Part shown: positions 53,663 through 62,612 of the stretch, piece by piece
How positions within the stretch are numbered: the stretch's first letter is position 1
Layout: each line of letters begins with the position of its first letter
Assembly (NCBI GenBank): GCA_019455285.1
Contig: JACFMS010000011.1
Location: forward strand, 57,080-121,079
DNA length: 64,000 nt
Source: Sphingomonadales bacterium
Lineage (GTDB): Bacteria > Pseudomonadota > Alphaproteobacteria > Sphingomonadales > Govanellaceae
Direction of reading: 5' to 3'
Program-made: the position numbers and the translations under genes
Notes under the pieces: model-generated
The model's database searches: none
What the model was told of the DNA's origin: nothing
Seen by the model: only the letters and a program-made list of their open reading frames with translations

Positions 53663-56038
53663 CTACACAACATCCCGATAGGTGAGATTTTCTTCCCCAA
53701 TCGGGGCGTAGAGCGTCGTTCGTTGATAAATGACCCGACCTGCCCCCTCACACAAGCCCTGCAGGCATTCCACGCTTACCGCCCCGCCGTTTTTTGCGCC
53801 CGCCGACCGGGAAATAGTTTCATCCATCAGGATGCCGCCGAGGTCATTCGCCCCGGCTGAAAGGCAGAATTGCGCCCCCCGCACCCCCATTTTTACCCAG
53901 GACGTCTGGATATTCGGGAGAATATCGCCAAAATACAGGCGGGCAACGGCGTGCATCAAAACGGCCTCTCGCCAGGTGGGACCTTTGCGGGCCTTGCCAG
54001 CGAGATATATGGGGGATTCCATATGCACAAAGGGCAGGGGAACAAATTCCGTCAATCCGCCGGTTTCTTCCTGTATCGCCCGCAGGATTTGCAGGTGTTT
54101 AACCCAGCTTTCGGCGCGTTCCATATGCCCAAACATGATGGTGGCCGTAGTTTTCAACCCGACTTTATGCGCCGTGCTCACCACCTCCCGCCATTGAGCG
54201 GTCGAAAGCTTGTCCGGGCAAAGCTCCGCCCGGACCGCATCATCCAGAATTTCCGCCGCCGTGCCCGGCATGGTTCCCAATCCGGCGAGCTTCAATTCCT
54301 TGAGGAAGTCTTCCAAAGAAAGACCTAATGTCTCTGCGCCATGGAAGACCTCCAGCGGCGAAAATGCGTGAATATGCATTTCCGGCTTGACTTGTTTGAC
54401 GGTCTTCAGGATATCCAGATAGGTCTGGCCGGTGAACTGCGGATGAATGCCCCCTTGCAAACAAACCTCCGTTGCCCCGGCAGCAGCGGCTTCTTTGGTG
54501 CGGCGGGCAATTTCTTCATAATCCAGCAGGTAGGCTTTGCCCCGCAAATGCGCATGCGTCTTGCCCTTGGCGAAGGCGCAGAAATGGCAGCGGTACTGGC
54601 AGATGTTGGTGTAATTGATATTTCGGTTGACCACATAGCTGACCTTGTCGCCAACTTGAGCCTTCCGGCGTTCATCGGCAGCGGCACAAACATAATCAAA
54701 GTTTCGTCCATAGGCGCCGAATAGGTCCATTACTTGCGTGGCGCTCAAGGGTTGCCTTGCCTGCACAGCCAAACCCGAGAGATGAAGTGCGGGAGACTGG
54801 ACGCCTGCGCGTTCCCGCCCGTTTGGAAAATCGACGGGGGGAAGGCGATCATCACCGGCGAACCACCTGCCGTCATGGGCCAGACCATGTGTATCCGCGA
54901 GCCTGATCACCGCCGGGTGAAGCGCTTTATCGAGCCATGCGGCTGAGTTATGGACATACGACGGATACAAACAGAGGCGTTCGACCAGCTCCATCCCTTC
55001 GGCGCGGGTCTTTCTGGCCAGCTCACTGATTTGCGGCCACATTTTCTCTGGATTGACGTGATCTTTCGTTACCGGCGAAATGCCGCCCCAATCATTGATC
55101 CCAGATGCTAGCAGATGGCTGATTCGTTCTTCGTTCAGATTGGGCGGGGCCTGAATATTCATCTGTGGTCCGAAAATCAGCCGGGCGATAGCCAGTGTCC
55201 AAACGAGTTCCTGAACGTCAACTTCCGGCCACGCCGCCATTTTCGTATCTGGCTTGGGGGCAAAATTCTGAATGATGATCTCCTGAATATGGCCATATGC
55301 GGCATGAATGCTTTTCAGGGTCAGCAAGGTGTGCAGGCGTTCCTCACGGGTTTCGCCGATGCCGATCAACAAGCCGCTCGTCATCGGCACCCGCGCCTTT
55401 CCGGCAGCGATGAGCGAGGCCAGACGGACTTCAGGGTGTTTGTCTGGCGAGCCGTGATGCGCCATGCCCTTTTCCATCAGCCGCAAAGACGTGCTTTCCA
55501 GCATCATGCCCATGGACGCCGCAACCGGACGTAACGCCTGATAATCCTCAAAGGTCAGCACCCCGGCATTGATGTGCGGGATTAACCCAGTTTCCGCCAA
55601 TACGGTCCGGGCCATCTCCTGCAAATAGGCCAATGTGCTGGAATATCCTTCCGCAGCCAAAGACTCTTGGGCAACGTGATAGCGCCTCTCAGGCTTGTCC
55701 CCGAGTGTAAACAACGCCTCCTTGCACCCGGCCCGCTGTCCCTGTGTGGCGATTTCCAAGACTTGCGCGCGGCTGAGATACGGCCGGAGTTGACCGGAAG
55801 GAGCCTTGGCGAAAGTACAGTAATGGCACACATTCCGGCACAACTGCGTGAGCGGAATAAAAACTTTGCGGGAATAACTTACGTTTGCGCCATGCCCAGC
55901 AGTTTTCAGGGCTCGCGCCTCTTCCTGAAGGGCAGCCACTGGGGCTTGCGCCTTTTCCCGCCAATAGGCCAGCGTCTCCGGAGATGGGCCATAAACCGTG
56001 AGTAATGAAGCTCCAGACTTATGGCTTAGGTCAGACAT
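53663..56038 (-). CDS. fbiC: FO synthase, fused CofG-CofH (FbiC)
   Basis: 791 aa two-domain radical SAM enzyme that makes the deazaflavin chromophore FO from tyrosine and a ribityl-aminouracil. The N-terminal (CofG) half has the SAM cluster motif CRNVCHYC (Cys67, 71, 74) and the C-terminal (CofH) half has CQYRCHFC near residue 500. Length fits actinobacterial FbiC. ATG at 56038, within the last codons of cofC (8-bp overlap) and preceded by GGGGGGAT, replaces a longer frame to 56152. It is the third gene of cofD-cofC-fbiC. Confidence 0.94.
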   Translation of the reverse strand: MSDLSHKSGASLLTVYGPSPETLAYWREKAQAPVAALQEEARALKTAGHGANVSYSRKVFIPLTQLCRNVCHYCTFAKAPSGQLRPYLSRAQVLEIATQGQRAGCKEALFTLGDKPERRYHVAQESLAAEGYSSTLAYLQEMARTVLAETGLIPHINAGVLTFEDYQALRPVAASMGMMLESTSLRLMEKGMAHHGSPDKHPEVRLASLIAAGKARVPMTSGLLIGIGETREERLHTLLTLKSIHAAYGHIQEIIIQNFAPKPDTKMAAWPEVDVQELVWTLAIARLIFGPQMNIQAPPNLNEERISHLLASGINDWGGISPVTKDHVNPEKMWPQISELARKTRAEGMELVERLCLYPSYVHNSAAWLDKALHPAVIRLADTHGLAHDGRWFAGDDRLPPVDFPNGRERAGVQSPALHLSGLAVQARQPLSATQVMDLFGAYGRNFDYVCAAADERRKAQVGDKVSYVVNRNINYTNICQYRCHFCAFAKGKTHAHLRGKAYLLDYEEIARRTKEAAAAGATEVCLQGGIHPQFTGQTYLDILKTVKQVKPEMHIHAFSPLEVFHGAETLGLSLEDFLKELKLAGLGTMPGTAAEILDDAVRAELCPDKLSTAQWREVVSTAHKVGLKTTATIMFGHMERAESWVKHLQILRAIQEETGGLTEFVPLPFVHMESPIYLAGKARKGPTWREAVLMHAVARLYFGDILPNIQTSWVKMGVRGAQFCLSAGANDLGGILMDETISRSAGAKNGGAVSVECLQGLCEGAGRVIYQRTTLYAPIGEENLTYRDVV

Positions 56039-56726
56039 GGCGTATCCCCCCTCTTTGTTGATCCCGCGCATGCGTCTTGAGCGTTTCAGAGACATCCTGC
56101 GACCACTGATGACGCAGAGGATGATGCATATCCCCCGGCACATCCAGATCACTTGCGAATTCCGGCAGACAGATCACGCTGACCGGCACGCCCATGCGCT
56201 CACACACTTGCTGATGGGCCGAGGCGCTTGCCAAAAGGCCATATTGAAGGGGAAATCTGGTTGCCGCCTCAAAGATCATCGCCGATGTACCGCCATCCCG
56301 CTGCGTGGCGCATAACAGGACCCCTGTTTCATGTTGGCCAATAAGGTATTCCACGGCGGCACGGTTGAGCAGAGGCAGGTCTGCCGGAATGATTATCAGA
56401 CGATGTTGGTTCGCTGCGCTTCTTTTATGCGAAGGTGGAGGCCGCAAACTTTCCACGACCAGTTCCAGATTGGCCGATAGGCTCAGCGCAGGTTCATCCC
56501 GCAGACAAACATGCCCCCGCATACGGACCCAGCGCTCAATCTCGTCATCATCGGTCAGGACAATCAATTCTTCAATTACCCCGCAGCTTTCGATAACGGC
56601 CAAAGTGTGACCGGCCAGCGCCCATGCAAGCGCGCCCGTTCCTTTCTGCCCCAAAGCCGCGCGTAATCGTGACTTCGCCAAAGATGGTGATTTGATCGGA
56701 ACAATCGCGGTTACCTTTCCGGTCAT
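56031..56726 (-). CDS. cofC: 2-phospho-L-lactate (or PEP/3-phosphoglycerate) guanylyltransferase CofC/FbiD
   Basis: 231 aa nucleotidyltransferase. The N-terminal AIVPIKSPSLAKSRLRAAL carries the nucleotide-binding loop and the conserved Lys-Ser-Arg of CofC, and IIPADLPLLNRA holds the metal-binding Asp pair region. It activates a three-carbon phospho acid with GTP for transfer to FO. Which acid (2-phospholactate, PEP or 3-phosphoglycerate) cannot be read here. It overlaps cofD by 4 bp and fbiC by 8 bp. Confidence 0.9.
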   Translation of the reverse strand: MTGKVTAIVPIKSPSLAKSRLRAALGQKGTGALAWALAGHTLAVIESCGVIEELIVLTDDDEIERWVRMRGHVCLRDEPALSLSANLELVVESLRPPPSHKRSAANQHRLIIIPADLPLLNRAAVEYLIGQHETGVLLCATQRDGGTSAMIFEAATRFPLQYGLLASASAHQQVCERMGVPVSVICLPEFASDLDVPGDMHHPLRHQWSQDVSETLKTHARDQQRGGIRHV

Positions 56727-57691
56727 GACGGATCCTTTATTTCCGCTGCGCCGAGGCCCTGCGCGAACGCAAGCGCCGTTTCAGCCAAGGTCTTTTTCAC
56801 GCCCGGTTTGCTCATCAATGTTTCTGTAAATTTCGCCTGCACGCCCATGGCTTCAAGTTCTTCCTGTTTTGCCTGGTCGGCTATGTCGCAAACAAATCCA
56901 TCAATCAGCCCCGCATATTCCTGTGCGATGCCGACTGGCGATGGCGACATGCCGCGTTCAGCCATTATTTTGACCAAAGGCCCTTTGACGGCCTGCCCGC
57001 CGATCAGAGGCGATATCGCAATCACGGGAAACTGCCGGTTATGAAGCGCTTCTCTTATCCCTGGGATGGCCAGCATGGGAGCAATGCTCAAATAGGGATT
57101 TGACGGCGCAATCATCAGGCAATCGATCCCTTTGCCTGTCAGCAGGCTTTTCACCTCGGGCGTCATCCGCGCTGTCTCCGCCCCGGCAAACAGCACTCCG
57201 TCACACACGGGGGCGCATCTTTCTCGGACAAAATATTCCTGAAAATCCAGCACTCGCCCTTTGGAGCGAATTTGTGTGCGCAGCCGATCATCGGTCACGG
57301 GCAGTAGTGTGCACTTCAATTTCGACTGCTGAACAAGGTGTGCGCAGACCTCCGTCAGACGCGCCCCTTTCCTTATCATCTCCGTACGCGCCAGATGCAG
57401 GGCCAAGTCCCAATCCCCCAACTGAAACCAGCTCTCCGCGCCCAACGCCGATAGCGATTCAAGGCAATGCCAGCTTTCCCCCGCGACGCCCCAGCCACGG
57501 GCTTCATCATTGCGGCCAGTGAGCGTGTAATAGACGGTATCCAGATCAGGGCAGATTTTCAGGCCTAAGTGCTCAAAATCATCCCCTACATTCACAATCA
57601 GATTCAAGGAAGCGTCGGGGAGCGAAGCATACAACGCCTGAGCAAACCTGGCCCCGCCAACACCCCCGCAAAGTACGGCAATCTTCCTCAT
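56723..57691 (-). CDS. cofD: 2-phospho-L-lactate transferase CofD (FbiA)
   Basis: 322 aa transferase that joins the GDP- or pyrophosphate-activated three-carbon unit to FO, giving F420-0 or its analogue. The N-terminal VLCGGVGGARFAQAL is the FO/nucleotide-binding loop, VNVGDDFEHLGLKICPDLDT (read in parts) is the metal-binding acidic motif, and MIAPSNPYLSIAPML and SPLIGGQAVKGPL complete the family pattern. ATG at 57691 fits the family start; TTG at 57700 would add three residues. It is the first gene of the minus-strand F420 operon, divergent from cofE. Confidence 0.93.
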   Translation of the reverse strand: MRKIAVLCGGVGGARFAQALYASLPDASLNLIVNVGDDFEHLGLKICPDLDTVYYTLTGRNDEARGWGVAGESWHCLESLSALGAESWFQLGDWDLALHLARTEMIRKGARLTEVCAHLVQQSKLKCTLLPVTDDRLRTQIRSKGRVLDFQEYFVRERCAPVCDGVLFAGAETARMTPEVKSLLTGKGIDCLMIAPSNPYLSIAPMLAIPGIREALHNRQFPVIAISPLIGGQAVKGPLVKIMAERGMSPSPVGIAQEYAGLIDGFVCDIADQAKQEELEAMGVQAKFTETLMSKPGVKKTLAETALAFAQGLGAAEIKDPS

Positions 57692-57846
57692 CCTGTGCAA
57701 TTCTCGAATTTCATGGCCACGCCATCAGGTCAACTTGATCGGTTCAAGGGTACTGCCTTTCCCAATGTGGCTATATCCTCAAAAAATGGGGGTAGAGGGC
57801 GGGAAAAATCCTTAATATTCTGGCAGAACGCGGGAGCACCATCATT
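57692..57846. promoter_or_regulatory. divergent promoter region cofD / cofE
   Basis: 155 bp between the two divergent F420 genes. It contains a small palindrome, CTTGA-TCGGT-TCAAG (57734-57748), and a G-rich box GGGGGTAGAGGG (57788-57799) preceded by an A-run. Similar G-rich boxes occur upstream of the FrhB-like gene (62684-62693), the TonB receptor (50818-50825) and the molybdenum hydroxylase operon (48439-48450). Co-regulation is only a suggestion. Confidence 0.4.
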
Positions 57847-58626
57847 ATGATCTTACTGCCCCAAAGGCTGGAAATCGGCGCCATCCCTGATTTCCCCTGG
57901 GTATCGCCGGGGCAATCGCTGGCGCGACTCATCCTTGAGGGCTGCCTGAAGGCCAACATGCCATTGGAAAACGGTGATGTCCTCGTCATCAGCCAGAAAG
58001 TCGTCTCCAAGGCTGAAGGACGCTACAGGAACCTGAACGACGTGACCGTTAGCGCCGAGGCGCGAGCGGTTGCGGAGAAAACCGGCAAAGACCCCCGCCT
58101 CGTTGCTCTGATCCTTGAAGAAGCCAGTGAAATTATAGCGGCTGCCCCTGACGTCCTGATCACCAGGCACCGCAGCGGCCATATCATGGCCAATGCCGGC
58201 ATTGACCGCTCCAACATTGAAGGCAACGAAGACACCGTCCTTCTGTTGCCAGAAGACGCCGATGCCAGCGCGGCGGACCTCAGAGCGACGCTGGAAGCCG
58301 AGACAAACACATCCCTTGGGATCATCATTGCCGACAGCCACGGTCGCCCTTGGCGGTTGGGAACAACCGGTGTTGCCATCGGGGTCAGCGGCATCAGTGC
58401 GTTATGGGATAAACGTGGCGATACCGATGCCTTTGGGCGTCCGCTGAAGGTCACTCAACTCGCCCTTGCGGACATGCTTGCAAGCGCCGCCTGCCTGGTC
58501 AGCGGGGAAGGCGGTGAGGGACGCCCCGTGATTCTGATCCGCGGCCTGCGGGCCGATGCCAGCCCTCAGACCAGCAAAAATCTTCTCCGACCCGCAGAGC
58601 AGGACCTTTTCCGCTCTCCGCCGTGA
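57847..58626 (+). CDS. cofE: F420-0:gamma-glutamyl ligase CofE
   Basis: 259 aa ligase that adds glutamate residues to F420-0 with GTP. Motifs include GDVLVISQKVVSKAEGR, DPRLVALILEEASEI, MANAGIDRSNIEG, and IIADSHGRPWRLGTTGVAIG (all typical of CofE). It corresponds only to the N-terminal half of mycobacterial FbiB; the nitroreductase-like C-terminal domain is absent and no separate copy is visible in the window. It is the one plus-strand gene of the F420 locus and converges with the 2-oxoacid oxidoreductase beta gene 2 bp after its stop. Confidence 0.93.
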   Translation: MILLPQRLEIGAIPDFPWVSPGQSLARLILEGCLKANMPLENGDVLVISQKVVSKAEGRYRNLNDVTVSAEARAVAEKTGKDPRLVALILEEASEIIAAAPDVLITRHRSGHIMANAGIDRSNIEGNEDTVLLLPEDADASAADLRATLEAETNTSLGIIIADSHGRPWRLGTTGVAIGVSGISALWDKRGDTDAFGRPLKVTQLALADMLASAACLVSGEGGEGRPVILIRGLRADASPQTSKNLLRPAEQDLFRSPP

Positions 58627-58628
58627 GG

Positions 58629-59489
58629 CTAGACCAGATGATCCCTGGCAATCGCCTCGTAAGTCGAAACGTTGTTCGCTGGCAGGACGTCCTGCAGGGC
58701 GGGCGCACGTTGAGCGCTTACGTTATGCCGCTGATCCAGTGTGGAGCCAGTCGTATGCAGGATTTTCCCGACAGCAAGCTTGCCCTGTTCAGACAGCCGC
58801 ATGACGCGGGACATCGCCTGGACGCGATCTGTCGGATCATAGGCCTCGTCCCGCGAAATATCCGCCAGCTTCCCATCCCACTCGGGGTAGGTATCATTAT
58901 AGGTCACGCAAGGCGATATAGCTTCAATAAAGGCGAAGCCGCAATGGGCGCGCGCATGCTGAATGCCCTCACCGATCAAAGTGGCCAGTTGATCCCACCA
59001 GCCGACAAAACCACGGGCAATAAACGTACTGCCGGATACCGACAAGCCTAGCTGCACGGCATCCAGCGGCGCTTCCCCGTTCGTCAGCGCTGCACCGGCA
59101 GTGGGGGAGTTCTGCCCTTTGGTCAGCCCGTACACGCCGTTGTTCATCACGATGTAGACCAACGATGGGTTTCGCTTGAAACTATGGAGCAGATGCCCGC
59201 CGCCAATGGCATAGCCATCGCCATCGCCGCCAGCGCCAATGACCAAGAGGTTCGGATTGGCAAGGGCCGCCCCGGTTGCCGTGGGCAGCACCCGGCCATG
59301 CAGGGCGTGATATCCATAGGCATTCAGGTTGTTCTGGATAGAGCCCGAACAGCCGATCCCGGCGATGATCAACGCTTCGTGCGCCGGCACGTGTGCTGCT
59401 TTCAAGGCATGCGTCAGGGCCGTGTGAACGCCAAAATGGCCACATCCTGCGCACCAGATCGGCGCTTTGGGTTTAAAGGTCAGCGTCAT
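58629..59489 (-). CDS. 2-oxoacid:acceptor oxidoreductase, beta (TPP) subunit
   Basis: 286 aa thiamine-diphosphate-binding subunit of the PFOR/KGOR superfamily. It has CAGCGHFG near the N-terminus, GIGCSGS, the TPP/Mg2+ motif GGDGDGYAIGGG followed by MNNGVYGLTKGQ, and SPCVTYN. The four Cys expected to hold a [4Fe-4S] cluster are present (two in CAGC, then GIGC and SPC). It overlaps the alpha gene by 4 bp. Substrate could be pyruvate, 2-oxoglutarate or another 2-oxoacid. Confidence 0.9.
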   Translation of the reverse strand: MTLTFKPKAPIWCAGCGHFGVHTALTHALKAAHVPAHEALIIAGIGCSGSIQNNLNAYGYHALHGRVLPTATGAALANPNLLVIGAGGDGDGYAIGGGHLLHSFKRNPSLVYIVMNNGVYGLTKGQNSPTAGAALTNGEAPLDAVQLGLSVSGSTFIARGFVGWWDQLATLIGEGIQHARAHCGFAFIEAISPCVTYNDTYPEWDGKLADISRDEAYDPTDRVQAMSRVMRLSEQGKLAVGKILHTTGSTLDQRHNVSAQRAPALQDVLPANNVSTYEAIARDHLV

Positions 59490-61270
59490 AGATCTGCGCC
59501 CTCCTCATGCAGGCGGCGGACCAGGTCTTCGGGAGAAAAGGCCCGACCGTCATAGCGCGTAATATTCGTCATATGGCTGCGGGACGCGAGTGCGCCGCCA
59601 AGCAGGCGGAAAAGCTGACCTTCCCGATTATGCTCGATCACAAAAACACGCGATTTCCCGGCAATAAATTCAAGGGTCTCTGGCAATACCGGCCACAAGG
59701 TTCGCGGGGAATGAAAGGCCGCTGATTTATTTTGTCGGGCAAGCAGGCTTGTAAGGTCACGCATGACGCCCCGCTCCATGCCGACACCAATGATGCCGAT
59801 ATCCGAAGATGCATCCCCCCAATTTACAGCTATGGGCAGCATGGCGCTGATCGTCTCCAGCTTGCGCGCCCGCTTGTCCATCATCCGGCGACGGTTTTCA
59901 GGCCCCGTATCCACGTGTCCCCACTCATTACGTTCATTGCCGGTGACCAGGCTCATCCCCTCCGGCGTCCCCGGAATGGTCCATGGCGATATTCCGTCAT
60001 CGGTGAGCTGATAGCGCCGATATTCAGGACCACCGGGCCCCTTCGGCCCGGCAAGACGCTTCCCGCGATTAATGGTCAGGCTGCCCATGTGCGGCAGGGT
60101 AAAGCTGGCTCTATCCTGCGCAACAACCTGATCCAGCGCCACAAACACCGGGATCTGGGCGATCTCGGCGATATCCGTCGCCAGACGCCCGGCCTCAAAA
60201 CATTCGCCGGGTGTCGCCGGACAAAGAACAACGTGGGGAAAATCACCGTTTGCGCCCTGTGTCATCAGGCCAATGTCGCTTTGCTCCGGCTTGGTCGGCA
60301 TCCCCGTTGACGGACCTGCCCGCTGGCAATTGACGATCACGACCGGCAATTCTGCGGAACCCGCCTGACTGATGCCTTCCGTCATCAGCGCAATCCCCGG
60401 CCCTGAAGACGCTGTCATCGTTCGGGTGCCGGTCATCGCCGCTCCCAGCGCCATGTTGATCGACGCCAGTTCATCTTCCGCCTGGATCACTACCCCGCCC
60501 AGATCGGGCAGATATTTTTCCAGCCATTCCATGATATCCGTGGCAGGCGTGATGGGGTATCCCGCGAAAAATCGCCCGCCGGCGGCAAGGAAACCGAACG
60601 CGAGCGCTTCGTTCCCTGTCATGTGATGCTTGGGCGTCGGGCTCAGTGTGCGCGGTTGCCAGCGTGACCGCCCTCCTCGATAGCCAAAATCCCCGGCGAT
60701 CTGAAAGCCCGTTTCCATCGCGGCAAGGTTGGCCGCGATCACATTGGCGGGAAGGCGGCCGTAAACTTCCCGCATCTTAGCTTGGACCAGATCACCCTTA
60801 AGCCCGAGAATGGCGCAAGTCACCGCATACCCAAGGCTGTTTTTGTACAAATCCCGGCGCAATTCCCGTACAGCGTACCGCCCAAACGGCACATCAATGA
60901 TTTCAACCCCGGTCTTGAGGCCACCCATCGGACAAGGTTCAGAAGAGCTGTCAAAAATAATCACGCCATTTTCAACAACCCGAGGTCCGAGAATTTCAAT
61001 AGCTTCCACATCAAAGGCGATGAGCAGGTCAAGGTCATGGCCCTGAGCCGGAACGGGGTCAACACCGGCACGCAGGAAGGCCGCCGCATGTCCGCCTTTG
61101 ATCCGTGAGGCAACGTTACGGGATTCGTAGATGTGGTAACCGTAATCGGCAAGAGCCCGAGCAATCAGGGTCACCAGGGTCAGGGAGCCATCTCCGCCCT
61201 GCCCGGCGACCGCCACGCACAGACTTTCCATTATCTGAGGCTGTGAGGCCATCATCATACCATCATTCAT
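59486..61270 (-). CDS. 2-oxoacid:acceptor oxidoreductase, fused gamma-alpha subunit
   Basis: 594 aa. Residues about 15-190 are the gamma-type domain (VAVAGQGGDGSLTLVTLIARAL, read in parts, and SRIKGGHAA), and the remainder is the alpha pyrimidine-binding domain with GYPITPATDIMEWL, ASSGPGIALMTEGIS and a C-terminal domain II. This gamma-alpha fusion with a separate beta is the KorAB-type arrangement. ATG at 61270 overlaps the FrhB-like stop by 8 bp, so the three proteins are translationally coupled. The frame upstream to 61345 lies within the previous gene. Confidence 0.9.
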   Translation of the reverse strand: MNDGMMMASQPQIMESLCVAVAGQGGDGSLTLVTLIARALADYGYHIYESRNVASRIKGGHAAAFLRAGVDPVPAQGHDLDLLIAFDVEAIEILGPRVVENGVIIFDSSSEPCPMGGLKTGVEIIDVPFGRYAVRELRRDLYKNSLGYAVTCAILGLKGDLVQAKMREVYGRLPANVIAANLAAMETGFQIAGDFGYRGGRSRWQPRTLSPTPKHHMTGNEALAFGFLAAGGRFFAGYPITPATDIMEWLEKYLPDLGGVVIQAEDELASINMALGAAMTGTRTMTASSGPGIALMTEGISQAGSAELPVVIVNCQRAGPSTGMPTKPEQSDIGLMTQGANGDFPHVVLCPATPGECFEAGRLATDIAEIAQIPVFVALDQVVAQDRASFTLPHMGSLTINRGKRLAGPKGPGGPEYRRYQLTDDGISPWTIPGTPEGMSLVTGNERNEWGHVDTGPENRRRMMDKRARKLETISAMLPIAVNWGDASSDIGIIGVGMERGVMRDLTSLLARQNKSAAFHSPRTLWPVLPETLEFIAGKSRVFVIEHNREGQLFRLLGGALASRSHMTNITRYDGRAFSPEDLVRRLHEEGADL

Positions 61271-62612
61271 TGTCAGGCTCCGCCTTCTGGGCGCCGGGTC
61301 CTTTGGTGTAATAGGTTTTGGGGTCCAGATACGCCTGAGCGGCACGCTCCTGATAGGTCGGCATTTGGGCCGGGTGGGGGCGGTTTTTCTTTTTGTCGGC
61401 AGAAAGTTTCTTCATCAGGAATTCACCGCGCGGTTCATCGGAAAGCGGACGGGTTTCCAAAAGCCCGGCTTCTATGGCCGCCCGAAGGGCCTCATGTCCA
61501 CGCTTGGTCCGAACCAGCGTATAGGTCCAGCCATCCAGCCCGATCCCGCCCGCGCCAATGTCGGCGAGTTCCGCGGAATAATCCGTGCAATAGAGGCATG
61601 CCGGGCGGGCAAATTCGCGATACTTTTTAAGGGAGGCTTCCCTTACCTCCCCATCATCCAGCCGGACAACCACCTTGCCCTTGATGTTGATGTTGCGGAT
61701 TTTGCGCCGCTCCGTCCCGATAATTTCGGCAAGCTTATCGAGGCTTTCATGGGTAAACGCCTCGGAACAGAACAGCCCGATTACCAAAGCCACATTCTTG
61801 CGCAGCCATTTCACCATAGACTGGGAAATTGCTGAATTTTGCTGGTAGCGCAACCCATTGATCTGACAAGGAACGCCAACCACGGCAATGGGGTTGACAT
61901 CTGTCCCCATGGCGTCAGCCAAAGCCAGATTATTGGGTGAATAGGTATAGCGTGACGCGGCGCTTTGCAGGACATCCTCACGGGTTTTGGCCAGAATATG
62001 TCGCCCGATCTGGTTATCATCCGGCAACACGTCGCCGATCACGGCCCCTTTTAAAGAGCCATTGGCCAGACCGAACGTCAAGAGCGTGGATACAAGCCCG
62101 CCATCCTGACAGCGCGCCAGAATTTCCTGATCTGTAGATCGCGTATACAGACCATAAACATAGGGTCCATACCCCTCATCCAGCGGATTATCTCCGTACT
62201 GGACCAAAGCGTCCATATCCTGGTCAGCCGGACGCAAAATCGGGCACACTTCCGTACACAAAACGCATTGCACGCAGGCATCGGTACGGGTATCCACCGG
62301 GGTTTCCTGCCGATAATCGAAGACATCCGTCGGACAGATGGTCACGCAAGACGCGCAACCGATGCATTTGCCGCTGTTGACGACTTCCTCCATCAGAAAA
62401 TCGACCGCACGGAACCCGCCCCGATTCAGCTCCCGACGCCAGCTATAGGCCCATTCGCCGGGGGCGGCGTCACCGGCGACCATCTGCCGGAAATTCTCAC
62501 GAACCTTCTCAGCCGCGCCATCCCGCCCGAAGGCGGCGGAAATACCGCCGGACAACGCGCCGTTCATCGCGCCGGGCTTTTCGGGGTTTGCCTGATTGTT
62601 CTTCTCACTCAT
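61263..62612 (-). CDS. FrhB-like F420 oxidoreductase subunit with N-terminal two-cluster ferredoxin domain
   Basis: 449 aa. Residues about 80-135 carry two [4Fe-4S] ferredoxin motifs, CIGCASCVTICP and CVQCVLCTEVCP. The remainder is the FrhB domain pair found in F420-reducing hydrogenase and F420 dehydrogenase beta subunits: CQDGGLVSTLL, VGVPCQINGLR, GLFCSEAFT, RPACLYCTDYSAELADI and IGAGGIGLDGWT-like segments, with the Cys residues expected for a third cluster. FrhB proteins bind FAD and pass electrons to F420. As first gene before the 2-oxoacid oxidoreductase subunits, it should accept electrons from them and reduce F420 (inference). Confidence 0.88.
   Translation of the reverse strand: MSEKNNQANPEKPGAMNGALSGGISAAFGRDGAAEKVRENFRQMVAGDAAPGEWAYSWRRELNRGGFRAVDFLMEEVVNSGKCIGCASCVTICPTDVFDYRQETPVDTRTDACVQCVLCTEVCPILRPADQDMDALVQYGDNPLDEGYGPYVYGLYTRSTDQEILARCQDGGLVSTLLTFGLANGSLKGAVIGDVLPDDNQIGRHILAKTREDVLQSAASRYTYSPNNLALADAMGTDVNPIAVVGVPCQINGLRYQQNSAISQSMVKWLRKNVALVIGLFCSEAFTHESLDKLAEIIGTERRKIRNINIKGKVVVRLDDGEVREASLKKYREFARPACLYCTDYSAELADIGAGGIGLDGWTYTLVRTKRGHEALRAAIEAGLLETRPLSDEPRGEFLMKKLSADKKKNRPHPAQMPTYQERAAQAYLDPKTYYTKGPGAQKAEPDNE

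Noticed and set aside
56031..56152. Longer N-terminus of the FO synthase gene overlapping cofC by more than 100 bp
   Set aside because: The extra residues have no FbiC homology; ATG 56038 has a good ribosome binding site and gives a normal coupled overlap.
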